Shown piece after piece: positions 33,033 through 45,149 of a stretch of 64,000 bases of DNA. Within the stretch, counting starts at the first letter, position 1; each line of letters opens with the position of its first letter. Source of the stretch: Maratus speciosus. Taxonomy: Eukaryota > Arthropoda > Arachnida > Araneae > Salticidae. Made by a program: the position numbers and the translations under genes. A model generated the notes under the pieces. The model was given only the letters and a program-made list of their open reading frames with translations, did not search any database and was not told where the DNA came from. Where the stretch lies: NCBI GenBank assembly GCA_963932465.1, contig OZ010794.1, forward strand, positions 213,851,748-213,915,747, written 5' to 3'.

Positions 33033-33800
33033 ATGGCATCTATTAAGGATACGAGTTATATGGCGGATGTTATTGAAAACATCGCAAATGGAACGTTAGT
33101 CAGCAACTATAAGGAACAATTTGATAATATTTCGTCCAAATTCGAGGACCATTCTAAATAAATACTGGCTGATTTTTACACCTTTGTGGACAGATACATT
33201 TTAGACTTGAAAACTAAAGATGGTTATGCTACTTCGCCTACTGATCAAGGAGGTAAGAAGAACATGTTTTGAAGCTTTTTCTTTGCTAAGGGAGCCTACT
33301 ATAGATAATTTGTTAGACTCTGCTATTTTTAGCTTTTTCTGTTCTATTAAGTATAAGAAAACACCTAACATAATCATTAATGACACTAACCTTAAAAATG
33401 AATTATTCAACGCAGTCAAAAAGGGGATTAAGCGTCCCTTGACAGAGGAGAGTTCTACTATCCCTCTTGCTATTAAATTCAAAAATATCGCAAATGAAGT
33501 TAATTTAAGCGTTAATGCTGACATGGAGCAATCCAATTCTGATGATAGTTTCGTCCAGGAAACTGGTAACTCTAAAAAACCTACTAATCCTTTCTATATC
33601 GAAATCGACCAAAATTGGACGACGCTAGCTCAACAAATTACCGAGTTAATTCTGAAAAACCAAAAATAGCTCTTAAAGAAGAACGCTTAGTAGTTCAATG
33701 TGCTTCAGACAATGACTATAAACTAACACAGAGATGGCTAAATCAAAATAAGATAAAACCCAACAAACACTCAACTTATGGCCGAAAGGCGTATATGTCG
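33033..33800 (+). pseudogene. LINE ORF1 protein, N-terminal half
   Basis: ATG at 33033 opens MASIKDTSYMADVIENIANG, which ends at a stop near 33159. The frame continues to about 33270, shifts, and is then open to 33669 (LLREPTIDNLLDSAI, KRPLTEESS, DDSFVQETGNSKKPTNPFYI). A further shift leads to KPKIALKEERLVVQC and DNDYKLTQRWLNQ. The order NPFYIEID..W, then KP.IAL, then DDY+..R.L... matches the part of Jockey-type ORF1 that precedes the IRGLP block. That block, and the zinc knuckles, are missing here but present at 52495-53382. The protein would bind element RNA. At least one stop and two shifts make it dead. Confidence 0.6.
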
Positions 33801-33965
33801 CGGCCAAAAGGAGTTAAGGCCATTTGTAACCAAACAATGCTGTGCCGTAAATGACCCGCCGCTAGTTGCGGCAGCTATTGCCGAACCGCTAATGTTTCGG
33901 CATTGAGAAAACTGTTGCATTTACTTTGCCCGGCAACTCTTAAGGGGCAGTTTCGGGCAAAAATG
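33801..33965. other. GC-richer tail of the ORF1 copy
   Basis: Contains repeated CGGCCAAAAG, GTTGCGGCAGC, TTTCGGCAT and GCCCGGCAAC strings. No frame is held. It may be 3' UTR or a decayed internal repeat. Confidence 0.3.
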
Positions 33966-34455
33966 TAGTGGTCCGTCATTGTCTAGAAAGTTGAGGGCTA
34001 ATATCACCTAACCCGAATGTTTAATTAAAGAGAGGAAATGTATTTTTCTCTTCATTTCTTTCAAAGTAAGTTTAATTATTTTAAATCTGGGTTTTAGTAA
34101 AAATGTAAATATGCCGTGAGATTTATATTTAAAGCAGTAAAATAGGTTACATATTTTTATTTAGTTTGAAAATATTTTATAAAAATCAAAAATTGTCCCG
34201 AAAATGTACATGGGTGGTTTCCGGCGAAATTGTAATGGTCCGTCATCGTCTAGAAAGTAGGGGGCTAATATAGGTTAACCCGAATATTTAATTAAAGAGA
34301 GGTAATGTATTTTTCTCTTCATTTCTTTGAATGTAAGCTTAATTATTTTAAATCTTGGTTTTAGTAAAAATATAAATACGTCATGAGATTTATGTTTAAA
34401 GCAGTAAAATAGATTACACATTTTTACTTAGTTTAAAACTATTTTTCAAAAAAAT
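33966..34455. repeat. tandem duplication, period 267 bp
   Basis: Copy 1 begins GTAGTGGTCCGTCATTGTC at 33966. Copy 2 begins GTAATGGTCCGTCATCGTC at 34233. Both continue through AATTAAAGAGAGG, TTTTTCTCTTCATTTCTTT and AAAGCAGTAAAATAG for about 220 bp. Confidence 0.85.
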
Positions 34456-35269
34456 AAATTTTTAAATGTAAATAAACCTTGTACTGAAAAGACTGCTGCT
34501 AAAATTTTATTCAGTATCATTTGAGACATTTTCAGTCTAAAGTACAATACTGAAAACAGAATTTTCTGTGTAAAGAAAAATTATAATCTAAAATGTGACA
34601 AAATAAATAAATAAAATAGAATGTTTTGTGAATCAAAATGTTTAAAATATATATACTGCACACCTTAAATTCCTAATTATAATGCATAAAACAAAAACAA
34701 GATTTTATTTATTGTTAAAGGGTTTGACAAATGTTCCATGAAATCCTTATGGATTTTAAGAAGGGGGGGGGGGCAGGGAAAAGTAAACATTGCCCTTAAA
34801 ATTGTCTATGTGCAAATATGGTTGTTTCAAAATGTTCTGTATAATAAGAAATTAAAGTCAAACGAACTATTATTTTTTTTTCTCTGTGTGTGTGACTGTG
34901 AATAGTTGTCAGTTTCAAAAAATAAGTTATTTGACATTTTTCAAAACCCTAAACGTAGATTAAAAAAAAAAAAAAATCCTAACAAATCCTAAAAAAATAA
35001 CAAATATTGCCTTTACCGGCCCGGCAGAGACCAAAGTTAGGAGAGCTAGGGAAAACGAAACGAGGTTTACCTTTTCCGACACATTGTTTTCCCCAGCGGG
35101 GATTTTCGTAGATATATTTAAAAATGTTTTCGCCTTTGTATTGAAAACTTCAGCTTTTAAAATTATTTTTAAATTATATATGGAATTTTAGAGTTATAAA
35201 AATATTGAAAACTCAATTATATTAAAAGATAGTTTTTTAGAAAGGTGTGCAACTTTTGATTTGTGGGGA

Positions 35270-35401
35270 CTTCTAGGGATTTTATGAACTTGTTTACTTC
35301 TCAAGTGAAAGAATCGAATTGAATCGCTCCGTTCTGCTTCCACGTCCCTCGCCGGCTACGTCATGTTTCTGAAGTAAAAAGCTTTATCATCAAGATAAAA
35401 G
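35270..35401 (+). promoter_or_regulatory. possible promoter and first exon
   Basis: A G+C-richer patch (CTTCCACGTCCCTCGCCGGC, TACGTCATG) ends in a strong 5' splice site, AAAAG/GTAAGATT at 35401. With the candidate exons at 40015 and 49580 it could form one plus-strand gene. The only ATG here is followed by three codons and a stop, so this would be mostly untranslated. Confidence 0.25.
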
Positions 35402-36412
35402 GTAAGATTATTTTTATATATTATTTCAATAAGTTTATTACAGTTAGTTAAAATTAGTTCTCATCACTCCACGGGACAGATTTGTATTTAAGCTAAAGCA
35501 ATACAATCACGTATCGATGAATAGGCTTATCGGCATGAGTAGGCTTAAATGCGCTAAAGCTGATCTTTTTAAAATAGACAATTTTATTAAAGTCAAAAGA
35601 GTTATTAAAAGCTATTCTTTGTTAGATTATTTTTCTATGATAAATTAATTATGTACATAATGGGAGCAGCTTTATATTTATATGTAATTTGTTTAGTATT
35701 TAAAAACGAAAACGCGCAGTTTAATTTCCTCCATACTATGTGTATTACTAATTAGTACAATTAATATATCAAGCAGTTTCAGGAAATTCAACTTTTAAGA
35801 ATTTCATTCTAATTCTCTACAATCAAAAACAATTAAACAAAAACATAATTTGAAGAACAAATTAAAAACAAACACAAACTTTATTTCCTGCATTGCTTAA
35901 GCCTGAGAAGGGATAGATATTAAGATATTTCATTCAATTAGTTCTACATTTAATGTTAAATTTTGTAACAAATAAGTTAAGCCAATTGAAGATTAAAAAT
36001 TATAAGTAAAATTCATACAATATGATGCTTAAAACACCCTAAAAAATTAGATTCCATTCAAATAAAATTGAAATAAATCTTAAACTTCTACCATTTTTAA
36101 TTGAAAATATTTTAATTGCAGATTTTGTATTATGTTTATGACAATTGTACATAAAATTTCCTAGTTTTACATTTGAAGTTGGAATTTTTAAATATACATT
36201 CAATAATGATGTGGGACATTATTTACCTAGAACAACTGTTGAAAATTAAACTGCACAACAGGTTAGGGAATGAAAAAGCAGACAATCTTACATTCATGCC
36301 AATTCTGTACAATTCTTTATTTTTCATATAAAAATGTGTTATTTAAAAGTGTTTGTTTATACATTATTTTACTGTGCAGCCCAGTAAATAAATGAATTTG
36401 TACATATTTATA
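35402..36412. other. AT-rich DNA, nothing recognised
   Basis: Intron-like sequence with no inverted ends or duplications that I can see. Confidence 0.4.
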
Positions 36413-36420
36413 CTAGCATC

Positions 36421-38347
36421 CAGGGGTGCAGAAAATGTTTCTACTCCCAACATTTCCCCCAATCCACATGATAATTTCCCCAAAATTTTACGGTATGTTG
36501 TAGGAGGTAAATGCTGTATTATCGTAAGTTCCAATATTTCTCAACTTATGTGCGAGTATATATAACAGGGGTGGTTCTGAGTGAAAAGCAAAAATTCTGA
36601 AATTCACAGCAAATTTTCTGAAAGGTTACAGCACAGTGGGGGAAAATGGGGGGGGGGGATCCACTCCCAGCACTATGTTTTTTTTTTCGCGGCCGTTTGA
36701 TGAAATGCGATCTTCTGACGAAATTAGCGCTTTTTTCGCTTAAATTCGTGGTTGTTTTGCGATCGTTTGACGAAATTTCGGTTTTTTTCGCGATCTTTTG
36801 GTAAAGTTGCGTTTTTTTTCGCGATCGTTCGACGAAATCTGCGTTTTTTTTCCCCGAAGAGTTTTGCGGTCATTTCGTCCCTTTTGACGAAATACGCGGA
36901 TGTTTCGCGATCTTTTGACGAAATATGCGAGTTTTTTTCACGTTATTTTGATGAAATTCATGATTATTTCGCTATGTTTTGACGAAAATCGTGGTTATTT
37001 TGTCCCTTTTGATGAAATTTGCGTTTTTTTTGCGATGTTTTGACAAATTCACAGTTTTTTGCGATCGTTTGACGAAATTTGTGATTGTTTCGTGATCTTT
37101 TGACGAAATTGTGGTTGTTTTGTGATCTTTTGACAAAATGTTCGTTTATTTCGCCTTCCTTTTAGCGAGTTTTGCGGTTATTTTGCCCTTCTATGAAATA
37201 TGTGGTTGTTTCGTGATCTTTGATGAAATTTGCGTTCATTTCACGCTCTTTGACGAAATTTGCGGTTGTTTTGTGATCGTTTGATGAAATTTGCTCTTAT
37301 TTCGCGATCTTTTGACCAAATGTGCGTTTTTTCGTGATTTTTTGACGAAATTTGCATTCATTTTGCGAACATTTGATGAAATTTCTGGGTTTTTTTCGCG
37401 TTCCTTTGACGAAATTCGCTGTTATTTCGCCATGTTTTGACGAAAATCGAGGGACATTTCGCCCCTTTAGACAAAATTCGCAGTTGTTTCCCGCTCTTTT
37501 GACGAAACTCGCAGCTGTTTTGAGATCGTTTGACGAAATTTGCAGTTGTTTCGCAAACTTTTGATGAAATTTGCGTTCTTTTGACGAAATTCACGGTTGT
37601 TTTGTGATCGTTTGGCGAAATTTGTTCTTTTTTCGCGATCTATTGATGACATGTGCGGTTTTTTGCGATCTTTTCACAAAATTTGCCTTCATTTCGCGAT
37701 CTTTTGACGAAATTTGCATTCAATTCGCGAACATTTGGTGAAATTTCCGGATTTTTTTTTGCGTTCCTTTGACAAAATTCGCTGTTATTTCACCACGTTT
37801 TGACGAAAGTCGTGGTCATTTCTCCGCTTTAGACGAAATTCGCGGTTGTTTCACGCTCTTTTGACGAAATTCAGTTGTTTTGCAATCGTTTGATGAAATT
37901 TGCGGTTATTTCGCGATCTTTTGACGAAATTTGTTGTTATTTTGCGATCTTATGACAAAATTTGCGATTATTTTGTAATCTTATGATGAAATTTGCGGTT
38001 ATTTTGCGATCTTATGACAAAATTCGCATTTTTTCCGTAATTCTTTGACAAAATTCGCAGTATTTTTATGTCCGAATTTTCAGATTGATGAACGATTTTT
38101 TTAAATTTTCGGAACTGCATGCCTTAATTTTTTGGAAAATTCGGAACAGAATCACCCGATATATGGTACATATTATTCTGAGATCGATTTTGTGAATTTC
38201 ACCATACGGATCTTTTTATTTATAGTGAAATTTTTCTATCTCAGGAAATTATGGAATTTGTAGTTAAAATCGAAATCAGTTGTATTATGTTTCTGCTAAA
38301 TTTCCCCCGATCCTAGGTCGCCGGATCGGACATATTCTGCACCCCTG
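36421..38347. mobile_element. hAT-type transposon filled by a minisatellite
   Basis: The ends CAGGGGTGCAGAAAATGT and the complement of ACATATTCTGCACCCCTG are inverted, and CTAGCATC stands on both sides (36413-36420 and 38348-38355). An 8-bp duplication and CAGGGGTG ends mark a hAT element. 1,927 bp. No transposase: most of the interior is a degenerate tandem array (36690-38065). Unique ends of about 270 bp flank the array, with a G10 run near 36648. Confidence 0.85.
36690..38065. repeat. minisatellite, unit about 38-40 bp
   Basis: Roughly 35 diverged units of the type TTTCGCGATCTTTTGACGAA then ATTTGCGGTTG. Unit length and sequence vary (TGACGAAAT is the steadiest part). Open frames of 60-78 codons on both strands are repeats of the same string and shift register often, so they are not genes. 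A second, shorter array is at 41195-41700. Confidence 0.9.
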
Positions 38348-38617
38348 CTAGCATCTAGCATGCATATCTCAATGCTGATTTTAAAGTCTAATTTTCTAAA
38401 AATGTCTGTGCGTATGTTGAAATGATTTTAAATACTCCGTTAAGTTCTGTAAAACTTTAAAGAATTTTTTCATCTTTTGCATTCATCTATTCTAAGTTGA
38501 GAAACCATTTGCAGCAACCTAATCCTACTGCTAAAAAACTTTTGTTTTGTTACACCAGGTTGCAAGAAAAATAAGGATTTTAATGAAATTTTTAAATACA
38601 GTTATTATTGTGTATTA

Positions 38618-39326
38618 CAGTAGACTCTTTCAAATCCGCACAGATTGAAACCACAGGTTGTGTGGATTTTAGAATTTTACAGATTTCTGGTCATGCTTTG
38701 TTTACATTTTTAAGCAGTAGTTTGAATGTAATAATGCAATCAAAATTGTAATGAATGCTTACAATATAGTAAAATATGAAAATATTTAAGTAAAGTAATA
38801 AATTAAGATAATTTTAAAAATGATTAAATTATTAAGAGCAGAGGTCAAGTAAATAATTAATAGTATATAATTAAATATGCATAATATATATGAGATACAT
38901 TTTTCTTGAATTATTAGAATGAAACTTACCTCATAAAGGTACCCTACTAATTCACATCAAAATAACAAGGAAGTTTTATTTCAGGTTTAGCCAGACTTAA
39001 TAACTGAAAAAGCTTGATTAATACATAAATATATCTGGTAAAAATATTGCAATTACTTGTGATATCAGCAATATCTTGATATATATATATATTTTTTTTT
39101 TTTCTTTTTTCAGAAATAAATTTATACTTCCATCATAAAAAAGCATGAGTTCAGTCATATTAACTAGAATTACATATTAAAATATGTACAGAATGATATA
39201 AAAATAAAAGTGTGTAATTTTGTCCCTACATCTGAATTGAAAGTTTCATTGTTTACATCTGCAATGATGTGTGTATTTTAGGCATTTGTGGGTTTTTTAG
39301 GGTTGCAGATTTAAGTGAGTCTACTA
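38618..39326. mobile_element. Tigger/pogo-type MITE, about 709 bp
   Basis: CAGTAGACTCTTTCAAATC on the left; the complement of GATTTAAGTGAGTCTACTA on the right; TA precedes the left end. The right end base is changed. The interior has a (TA)n tract near 39080 and no transposase. Confidence 0.6.
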
Positions 39327-39539
39327 CTTACCTTAATAAAATTGATGTAAATTAAAAGCACCGTCTTTTTTTAGTTTCATTCTGCCTGCTGTTGGTAAAT
39401 GATCTAGATACTATTTACTACTAGTTTCAGAAGTCTAATTTAAAAAATATGCTAGTTAAATTGAAATAACTTTTAATTTTGTATAGTTTGGACAAAATTT
39501 CTTTTCTCGAAGCAGCCAATCATTGAAAAGCTTTAGACA

Positions 39540-39670
39540 GGTGTGCGATTTTGGCAAGAATAGCAGTTTCTTCCGCTTGGAAGAAACCTATTTCTTCCAT
39601 TTTGCAAGAAACTTGCTTGAAATTTGAAGAAAATTTTGGTTTTTTCCATTTTGGAAGAAATTTGCCAATC
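39540..39670. repeat. short TTTTGGAAGAAA-like repeats
   Basis: Several near copies of TTTTGCAAGAA, TTGGAAGAAA and GTTTCTTCC, some inverted. Low-complexity duplication. Confidence 0.5.
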
Positions 39671-40014
39671 CATAAATCCAAATTTAATATGAATTAGCTG
39701 TAAACCACCTTTTTTAAAAGTAGTGTCTTTTTTTTAAGTGGTCAAAACTCAAAACCAAAAAAAAGCCAGCCGGCTTTCTGGGGCTTGGCTAAAAGCTGGC
39801 AACCCGGCTTTGGAAAGAGAATATTTTAATACTTCTATCTTCCCCTTTTTCTTTAACAGTGAATGTTCAGTTTGTTAACTTCCCTCATTACTTATATTAC
39901 TTTACTACTTATAAAATGTTTTGTTTTGTGAATAGAAAATTTGTTCTTGTGAGTTGCTATGTTCTACTAACATAATTGAATTGCATAACAAACTTTTATT
40001 TTCATGAATTTTAG

Positions 40015-40088
40015 GGGAGTGCAAGGATTTTAAATCAATTCAGAGAGGGTTGTGCACCTTACTCAGCTCTTTTGGCATTCAAGCAAAG
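40015..40088 (+). CDS. possible internal exon of an unidentified gene
   Basis: TTTTCATGAATTTTAG precedes and AAAG/GTAAAT follows. Two of three frames are open over 24 codons. One reads ECKDFKSIQRG then LCTLLSSFGIQAK and ends exactly on a codon boundary; the other reads SARILNQFREG then CAPYSALLAFKQR. The composition is more codon-like than the surrounding AT-rich DNA. I do not recognise the protein. In the first frame, joining to 49580 adds KNMKIWK and a stop. Confidence 0.3.
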
Positions 40089-40863
40089 GTAAATATACTT
40101 GTCAATTTTCTATATTTATAATGTCACTAGAATTTTTTGCATGTAAAAATGGAAATGCACTGTCACTATTGTATTATATCGTAGGCGAACAAGGGTGGAG
40201 AAATTCATCATTTTAGTTGCCACTGGCGCATAATGATCAGTAAATGAATTTTCTGACAGGATGAGTGAATTTTTAGTTAGTCTTTGAAAACTGCAACCTA
40301 TAGAGATATGCCAAAAACTTTTTTTTTTTTACTAGTTAACTATATTTTGCAACTTTCCAAATTACTGCGATGTAAACATGATACTAAGTTTTATCCTATA
40401 TTAAACTTTCCTCTGTTACATATATTTCTTAATTTTATAGAAAAATAGAAATGCATTGTAGTAACAGTAATTATTTTTGCAGCCGCATAAATTTTGACAT
40501 AACAATTTTCAACTGTATGTTGCATCTTGCTGGCTGGTAAGATTTACTAGAAATTCCACACGCCTGGCTATTGGTGAACTTTGGAACTCTTTACCATGTT
40601 TGCTGAATTTAAATGTACACTTTTTGACCATTTTTTACACTTATACAGTTAGAATACTTATTCTTTACACTCTTTTCCAAAGTTTCTCTCAAACTTTCAT
40701 TTTTCTTTCCTTAAATTATAAATTACTTTAAAGTTGCTTTAAATAAGGATAAATATATTAAAATACTAAAATGTAGGTGGAATATTTATTACTGTTATAG
40801 TAACGAGTTCAGTTTCATTGTCAAAACGCAAAGCTATGTTTATGTATGTTACAATATTTTTTT

Positions 40864-41155
40864 GTGAGGTATTCAGCTATAAGTATGCAAAATTTCACTC
40901 CTCCAACCTAATTAGGGTTCACTTAGAAAGAATTGTTTAAATTACACATGTGGGAGCCCAAAGGGTTAAATGTACGACTTTTTCAAAATTTTATGATTTG
41001 TCGTTTGATGTGAGGTATTCTGTTATAAGTATGCAAAATTTCACTCCTCCAACCTAATTAGGGTTCACTTAGAAAGAATTGTTTAAAATACACATGCGAG
41101 AGCCCAAAGGGTTAAATGTACGACTTTTTCAAAATTTTATAATCTGTCGTATAAC
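40864..41155. repeat. tandem duplication, period 146 bp
   Basis: GTGAGGTATTC starts both copies (40864 and 41010). They share ATGCAAAATTTCACTCCTCC, AACCTAATTAGGGTTCACTT and CCCAAAGGGTTAAATGTACG with only a few differences. Confidence 0.9.
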
Positions 41156-41194
41156 GACATTATTATATATTATTATAACGACAACGTATCTGAC

Positions 41195-41705
41195 GAAATG
41201 GGTTTTATTTTGATTTTATGACAAAATTTTCACCATCTTTTGACAAATTCGCCTATTTTCCACGATCTTTTGACGAAAATCTCATTTTTTAGCGATCCTT
41301 CGATAAGATCCGCGTTCTTTCCATGATCCTTTGACGAAATTAGTGTTTTTTCGGCGATCCTTTGATGAAATTTGAGTTTTTCTGCAGTCCTGTGATGAAA
41401 GCTGCTATTTTTTCGTAGCCCTTTGACGAAGTTCATGTTTTTTCAGCGATCATTTGACATAAGCCATAATTTTCCGCCAGCCTTCGACGAAAGTTGCTAT
41501 TTTTCCGCAGCCTTTTGACGAAATGTTTCCTTCTTGATCTTATGACAAAATTTCGTTTTTTCTTCGCAATCTTTTGACGAAATCCACGTTTTCTTCATGA
41601 TCCTTTGACAAAATTGGCTATTTTAACTGCAAACGATTGACGAAAATGTTTTTTCGGTGAACATTTGTCGAAATTCGTGATATTTACGTCCGAATTTTCA
41701 GACTA
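41195..41705. repeat. second minisatellite array of the same family
   Basis: About a dozen units with CTTTTGACGAAA. Its right flank, GTCCGAATTTTCAGACTAATG then ACCGATTTTTTAAA, matches the right flank of the array inside the hAT element (38075-38105). The hAT ends are not visible here, so this is a truncated relative or a transferred array. Confidence 0.8.
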
Positions 41706-41759
41706 ATGACCGATTTTTTAAAAATCTATAGAGCGATCAAATATATTTCTATAGAGCGA

Positions 41760-42886
41760 GTCAATCCCCTACGAGGATTGACTCATTTAATAATGGGCGT
41801 TTCATGATCGCATGTCTAGTTTTCTCTGTGAATTATTATTTATATTTAAAGGAAATCGGAGCTTCGTCAATAGTATGTGGCGTGGATCGTATTATTATGG
41901 CACATGGCAAATAATTTTTAACAAACTTTTTTTTCTTCTAAATTTTAACAGTTGAAAAATAGTTTGCAGACCTTCTCAGGAGTCTGCGACGTGTGTCACA
42001 GCGTTGCGCCGATTCTGCGCCCGGGGTCGTATTATAAAGGAATATTTCATAAACACGCTGATGCAGACAGTTTTCAAACCGAAGAATTATTTTAAGAAAT
42101 ATTTAATGTTAAAGTTGGTCAAAATCATTCCATTAAAAAAAAATTATAGGAGCAAAAACCATACATAAGAAATTGAATCATTTTTGGATCATTTTATACA
42201 TTAGAAGTTCCCAATGTGCAGACTGCTAATTTTTTTTAATTTGATTCATTTTTTGAGGTTTTATTTCCATTTTTAATTCAATTTTTCAGCATTTTGAGAA
42301 TAATTTTCTACATATTTTAGTAACGAGTGTTATTTTAAATTGTTGGCAATTTTAAAAACCATGGAAAGAATGTTTCCTTCAAATTAAAAATTTATTTACA
42401 CATGGCTATTATAAACAGAAAAAAACTTTCAAATTAGAATTAATAATTACGTGTTAAATGTAAGAAAATATTGAAAATTATATCATTGAACTATATTTAC
42501 ACTTGGATTTTAAAAGAGAAAGAAAATGTTAAAATAAAAAATTCATTATTATGCGTTAAAAGTCATAAATGGAGGAAATTATGTCATATTTAAAATGGCC
42601 AAATATTAATGCAAAACAGTTTAAATTAAATATATTTGCATGAGACATTTATTTCAAATTTTGAAATAATCTTTTCAAGTATTGTTGTAAATTCTAAGAC
42701 AGTGCAGATAATATTTCCTTTGTAATAAAAAAAGTATTTTCACGTGAATATTAATAGGATTAAATGATTACATGTTAAAAGCAGGAAAATATTGAAAATT
42801 GCGTCATAAGAATACATTTACACTTGAATTTTAAATGAGAAAGAAAATTTTAAAATCATTATTATGCGTTAAAAGTCATATTATAT
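41760..42886. other. AT-rich DNA with internal similarities, unclassified
   Basis: A small hairpin, GAGTCAATCC then GGATTGACTC, lies at 41758-41788. Stretches near 42480-42560 and 42780-42880 repeat one another loosely (GAAAATATTGAAAATT, ACACTTG-ATTTTAAA-GAGAAAGAAAAT, ATTATTATGCGTTAAAAGTCATA), giving a degenerate period of about 300 bp. Possibly the body of the Helitron ending at 43508. Confidence 0.4.
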
Positions 42887-42888
42887 TA

Positions 42889-43242
42889 CAGTCAAGGATC
42901 TATAATCCGCACTCCCGTAATCCGCAATTTCCTATAATTCGCATTGCTTAATGAATGTAAACAATTAAACAAATTTACAAATTCTTGATCCAAAAATGAT
43001 TTCTTAAAAGAAATATCTGAAAAATTTAAATATAAAAGTGAATACAATCAATTTTTTAATACAAGAATTTGAAAAATGCAATTTTTGAGATAGCATATTA
43101 AATTAATTATTATATATCATATTTAAAATAGTGTCCAGAAATAAGAAAAAGACATATAATCCATAATACTCCATAATCCGCAATATTCCATAATCTGCAC
43201 AACATTTGGTCCCAACTTGTGCGGATTAAAGAACTTTGCCTG
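42889..43242. mobile_element. Tigger/pogo-type MITE, 354 bp
   Basis: CAGTCAAGGATCTATAATCC and the complement of GGATTAAAGAACTTTGCCTG, both flanked by TA. Further TAATCCGCA-type repeats occur inside each arm. It interrupts Helitron-like sequence that resumes at 43245. Confidence 0.8.
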
Positions 43243-43244
43243 TA

Positions 43245-43508
43245 CATTAGCTTATTTTCAAATTTTTAACTAATTTTTTTTTAATCAGACAAAAACAGCC
43301 ATTGTATCTCTTAACAGCAGTTGATTTGGTCTTAAAAATCTGCAATCAATGGAAAACAAATGGAAACCCGTTCACAGAAAGATTGTCACTGTTTTTTAAA
43401 ATTGTAATTCAATTTTTTTAAAGCCGATCAAATTAGAGTCCTTTTAGAATCTGGGGTGTTTAAACGGGGGTTGGCGTGTGTAGCTCTTTGGGGGCAGAGC
43501 CCCCTAGT
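43245..43508 (+). mobile_element. Helitron 3' end, second copy
   Basis: Matches 7870-8137: TTAGCTT-TTTTCAAAT, TCTTAACAGCA, CAATGGAAACCCG-like, AACGGGGGTTGGCG, then GCAGAGCCCCCTAG. It ends in CTAG (43505-43508) followed by T. The upstream part is displaced by the Tigger-type MITE. Confidence 0.75.
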
Positions 43509-43845
43509 TTAATAAGAGAAAGGGAGGGGCAATCCTGTCCTGTTCAAAAACATATTTTGAATTGATCTGCTTAGAATTCCCTCTTATCATGGAATTTTGT
43601 GATATTTTCTCAAACGACTGGAAAATTTCACAACATAGTTTCAGGATTTGTCCCTGCGGCTTATTGGTGAAACTTTTTTTTTATGCAACTGCTATATGAG
43701 TCTCCCCCCCCCCCTTTTTTTTGTAATTACCTTTTGCTCTTACTGATTGAAATTTTTTTTTTAATCGATTGGTGGATTTTAACTTTTTTTTTTTTTCCTT
43801 CCACAACCAATAGCAAATTTCACCTTGGCCAATTGACAAAATTCA

Positions 43846-43848
<3 letters not shown>

Positions 43849-43878
<30 letters not shown>
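43849..43878. repeat. poly(T) tract
   Basis: About 29 consecutive T. Neighbouring C9 and T-rich tracts start near 43700. Confidence 0.85.
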
Positions 43879-43879
<1 letters not shown>

Positions 43880-44784
43880 GGACGATGATGTATCTTGAGA
43901 GGAAATTAACCAAAAGGATATGTTAAAAAGAGTAATAGGTACAGACCATTGGGTGCATAGTTTTGAAAGGGGTCTTCGGGTGCTTAAAATAGCAAAAAAA
44001 AAAAGGCTGCCAGCTGTTGTACCTTGTCAAATTGGCTTAGAGTCAACACTAGTAGTGTTCTCTTCAGTTTACTTAATAACTGTTTTTTTTTTTAAATATC
44101 ATTTCTTATTACATAATTTCTGAGCTGTATTCCGCAGATCAAACAATCATGTTTTGACCCATAAATTTTATTTAATAATTGGAGTTATAAGTTACATTTT
44201 ATGAAAATAAGATTTCATCCCCGTAGCAGAAACTGTGCAGCACGGCAGCAGTGCTGCAGATTATTTTAGACCTTGCAGATTAATCTACCAGCTTAAAAAT
44301 AAATATTGGGTTTAAAAAGTTCACTAAAAATTTACTTTGTTTTTATAGTTGTGTTTCTTAGTGCATTTTCTTTGTAAAATGCAACTTTTGCTTATATTAT
44401 GGTTTACTGTAAGTATTTATGGTAGTAGCTTGGTTCACCAATGTTTGGTCGGATATAAATTTTAGTTTGCTGCTGACAGACATCGAAAATTCTGCTACTG
44501 GGGATTTCAGGAAAGAAACGTAATTGTTTGATCCACAGATTATAGGCCCGAAATTACATACATACAGATGCAATTTGTTGATAAGAATAATCATTGTTGG
44601 GCAGTAAACAAAAAGTTCTGAAATCAATTCTGGGTCTTTGTACAGAGAATTGTTTTAGAATTTACCAAACCCAAAAATATTTTTAAGAGTCCTAAAAGCT
44701 GTGACATGCAATAAAGTGCATATGTAGAATTATTATTATTAGTCGGTTTTATCACTTATAATTCATTTATTTCAAATGTTTTAT

Positions 44785-44789
<5 letters not shown>

Positions 44790-44815
<26 letters not shown>

Positions 44816-44822
44816 ATATGTA
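44790..44822. repeat. (TA)n microsatellite
   Basis: Alternating TA with a few TG units, about 30 bases. Confidence 0.85.
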
Positions 44823-44904
44823 TAAAGTTGCAATTTTAAAAACATTTTTAGCATCAACAAAATTTTTTAAAAGTATATTTACATTTTTATTGAGTTATAC
44901 CCAT

Positions 44905-45145
44905 TATTAAACCTAATAGCATATTAGTCAGCACGCTACTGGTCGAATGTTCGACTCCCAGCATGCAAAGGTAACTTGGCATTTTCATTCCTTTGCAGCC
45001 GATAAAATGAGTACCAAGCTATTTGGAACTAAACACTGAAGTTTTTGCATATTAGTCTGTCCACTTGACCGGGACATATGCTGTATAGCCCTTTGGGCCC
45101 CAGGGTCAAGTAAATAGGGATGGGCACTGTAGACCCTCCTTAATG
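44905..45145 (+). mobile_element. tRNA-derived SINE, second family
   Basis: GTTCGACTCCC at 44949-44959 fits a polymerase III B box. TAGCATATTAG about 25 bases upstream is a weak A box. The body that follows (CCTTTGCAGCCGATAAAATG, GCCCTTTGGGCCCCAGGG) is more G+C-rich than its surroundings. Boundaries are uncertain. Different from the SINE at 9924. Confidence 0.5.
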
Positions 45146-45149
45146 GATC

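Noticed and set aside
36752..37652. Open frames of 60-78 codons in the minisatellite with repeated FDEI-type strings
   Set aside because: They are translations of the tandem unit. Unit length varies, so no frame is maintained, and both strands are equally open.
36690..38065. CRISPR-like array
   Set aside because: Units are contiguous and diverged without unique spacers, in a eukaryotic setting.
44905..44980. True tRNA gene
   Set aside because: Only the T-arm-like segment is good; the 5' half does not fold.
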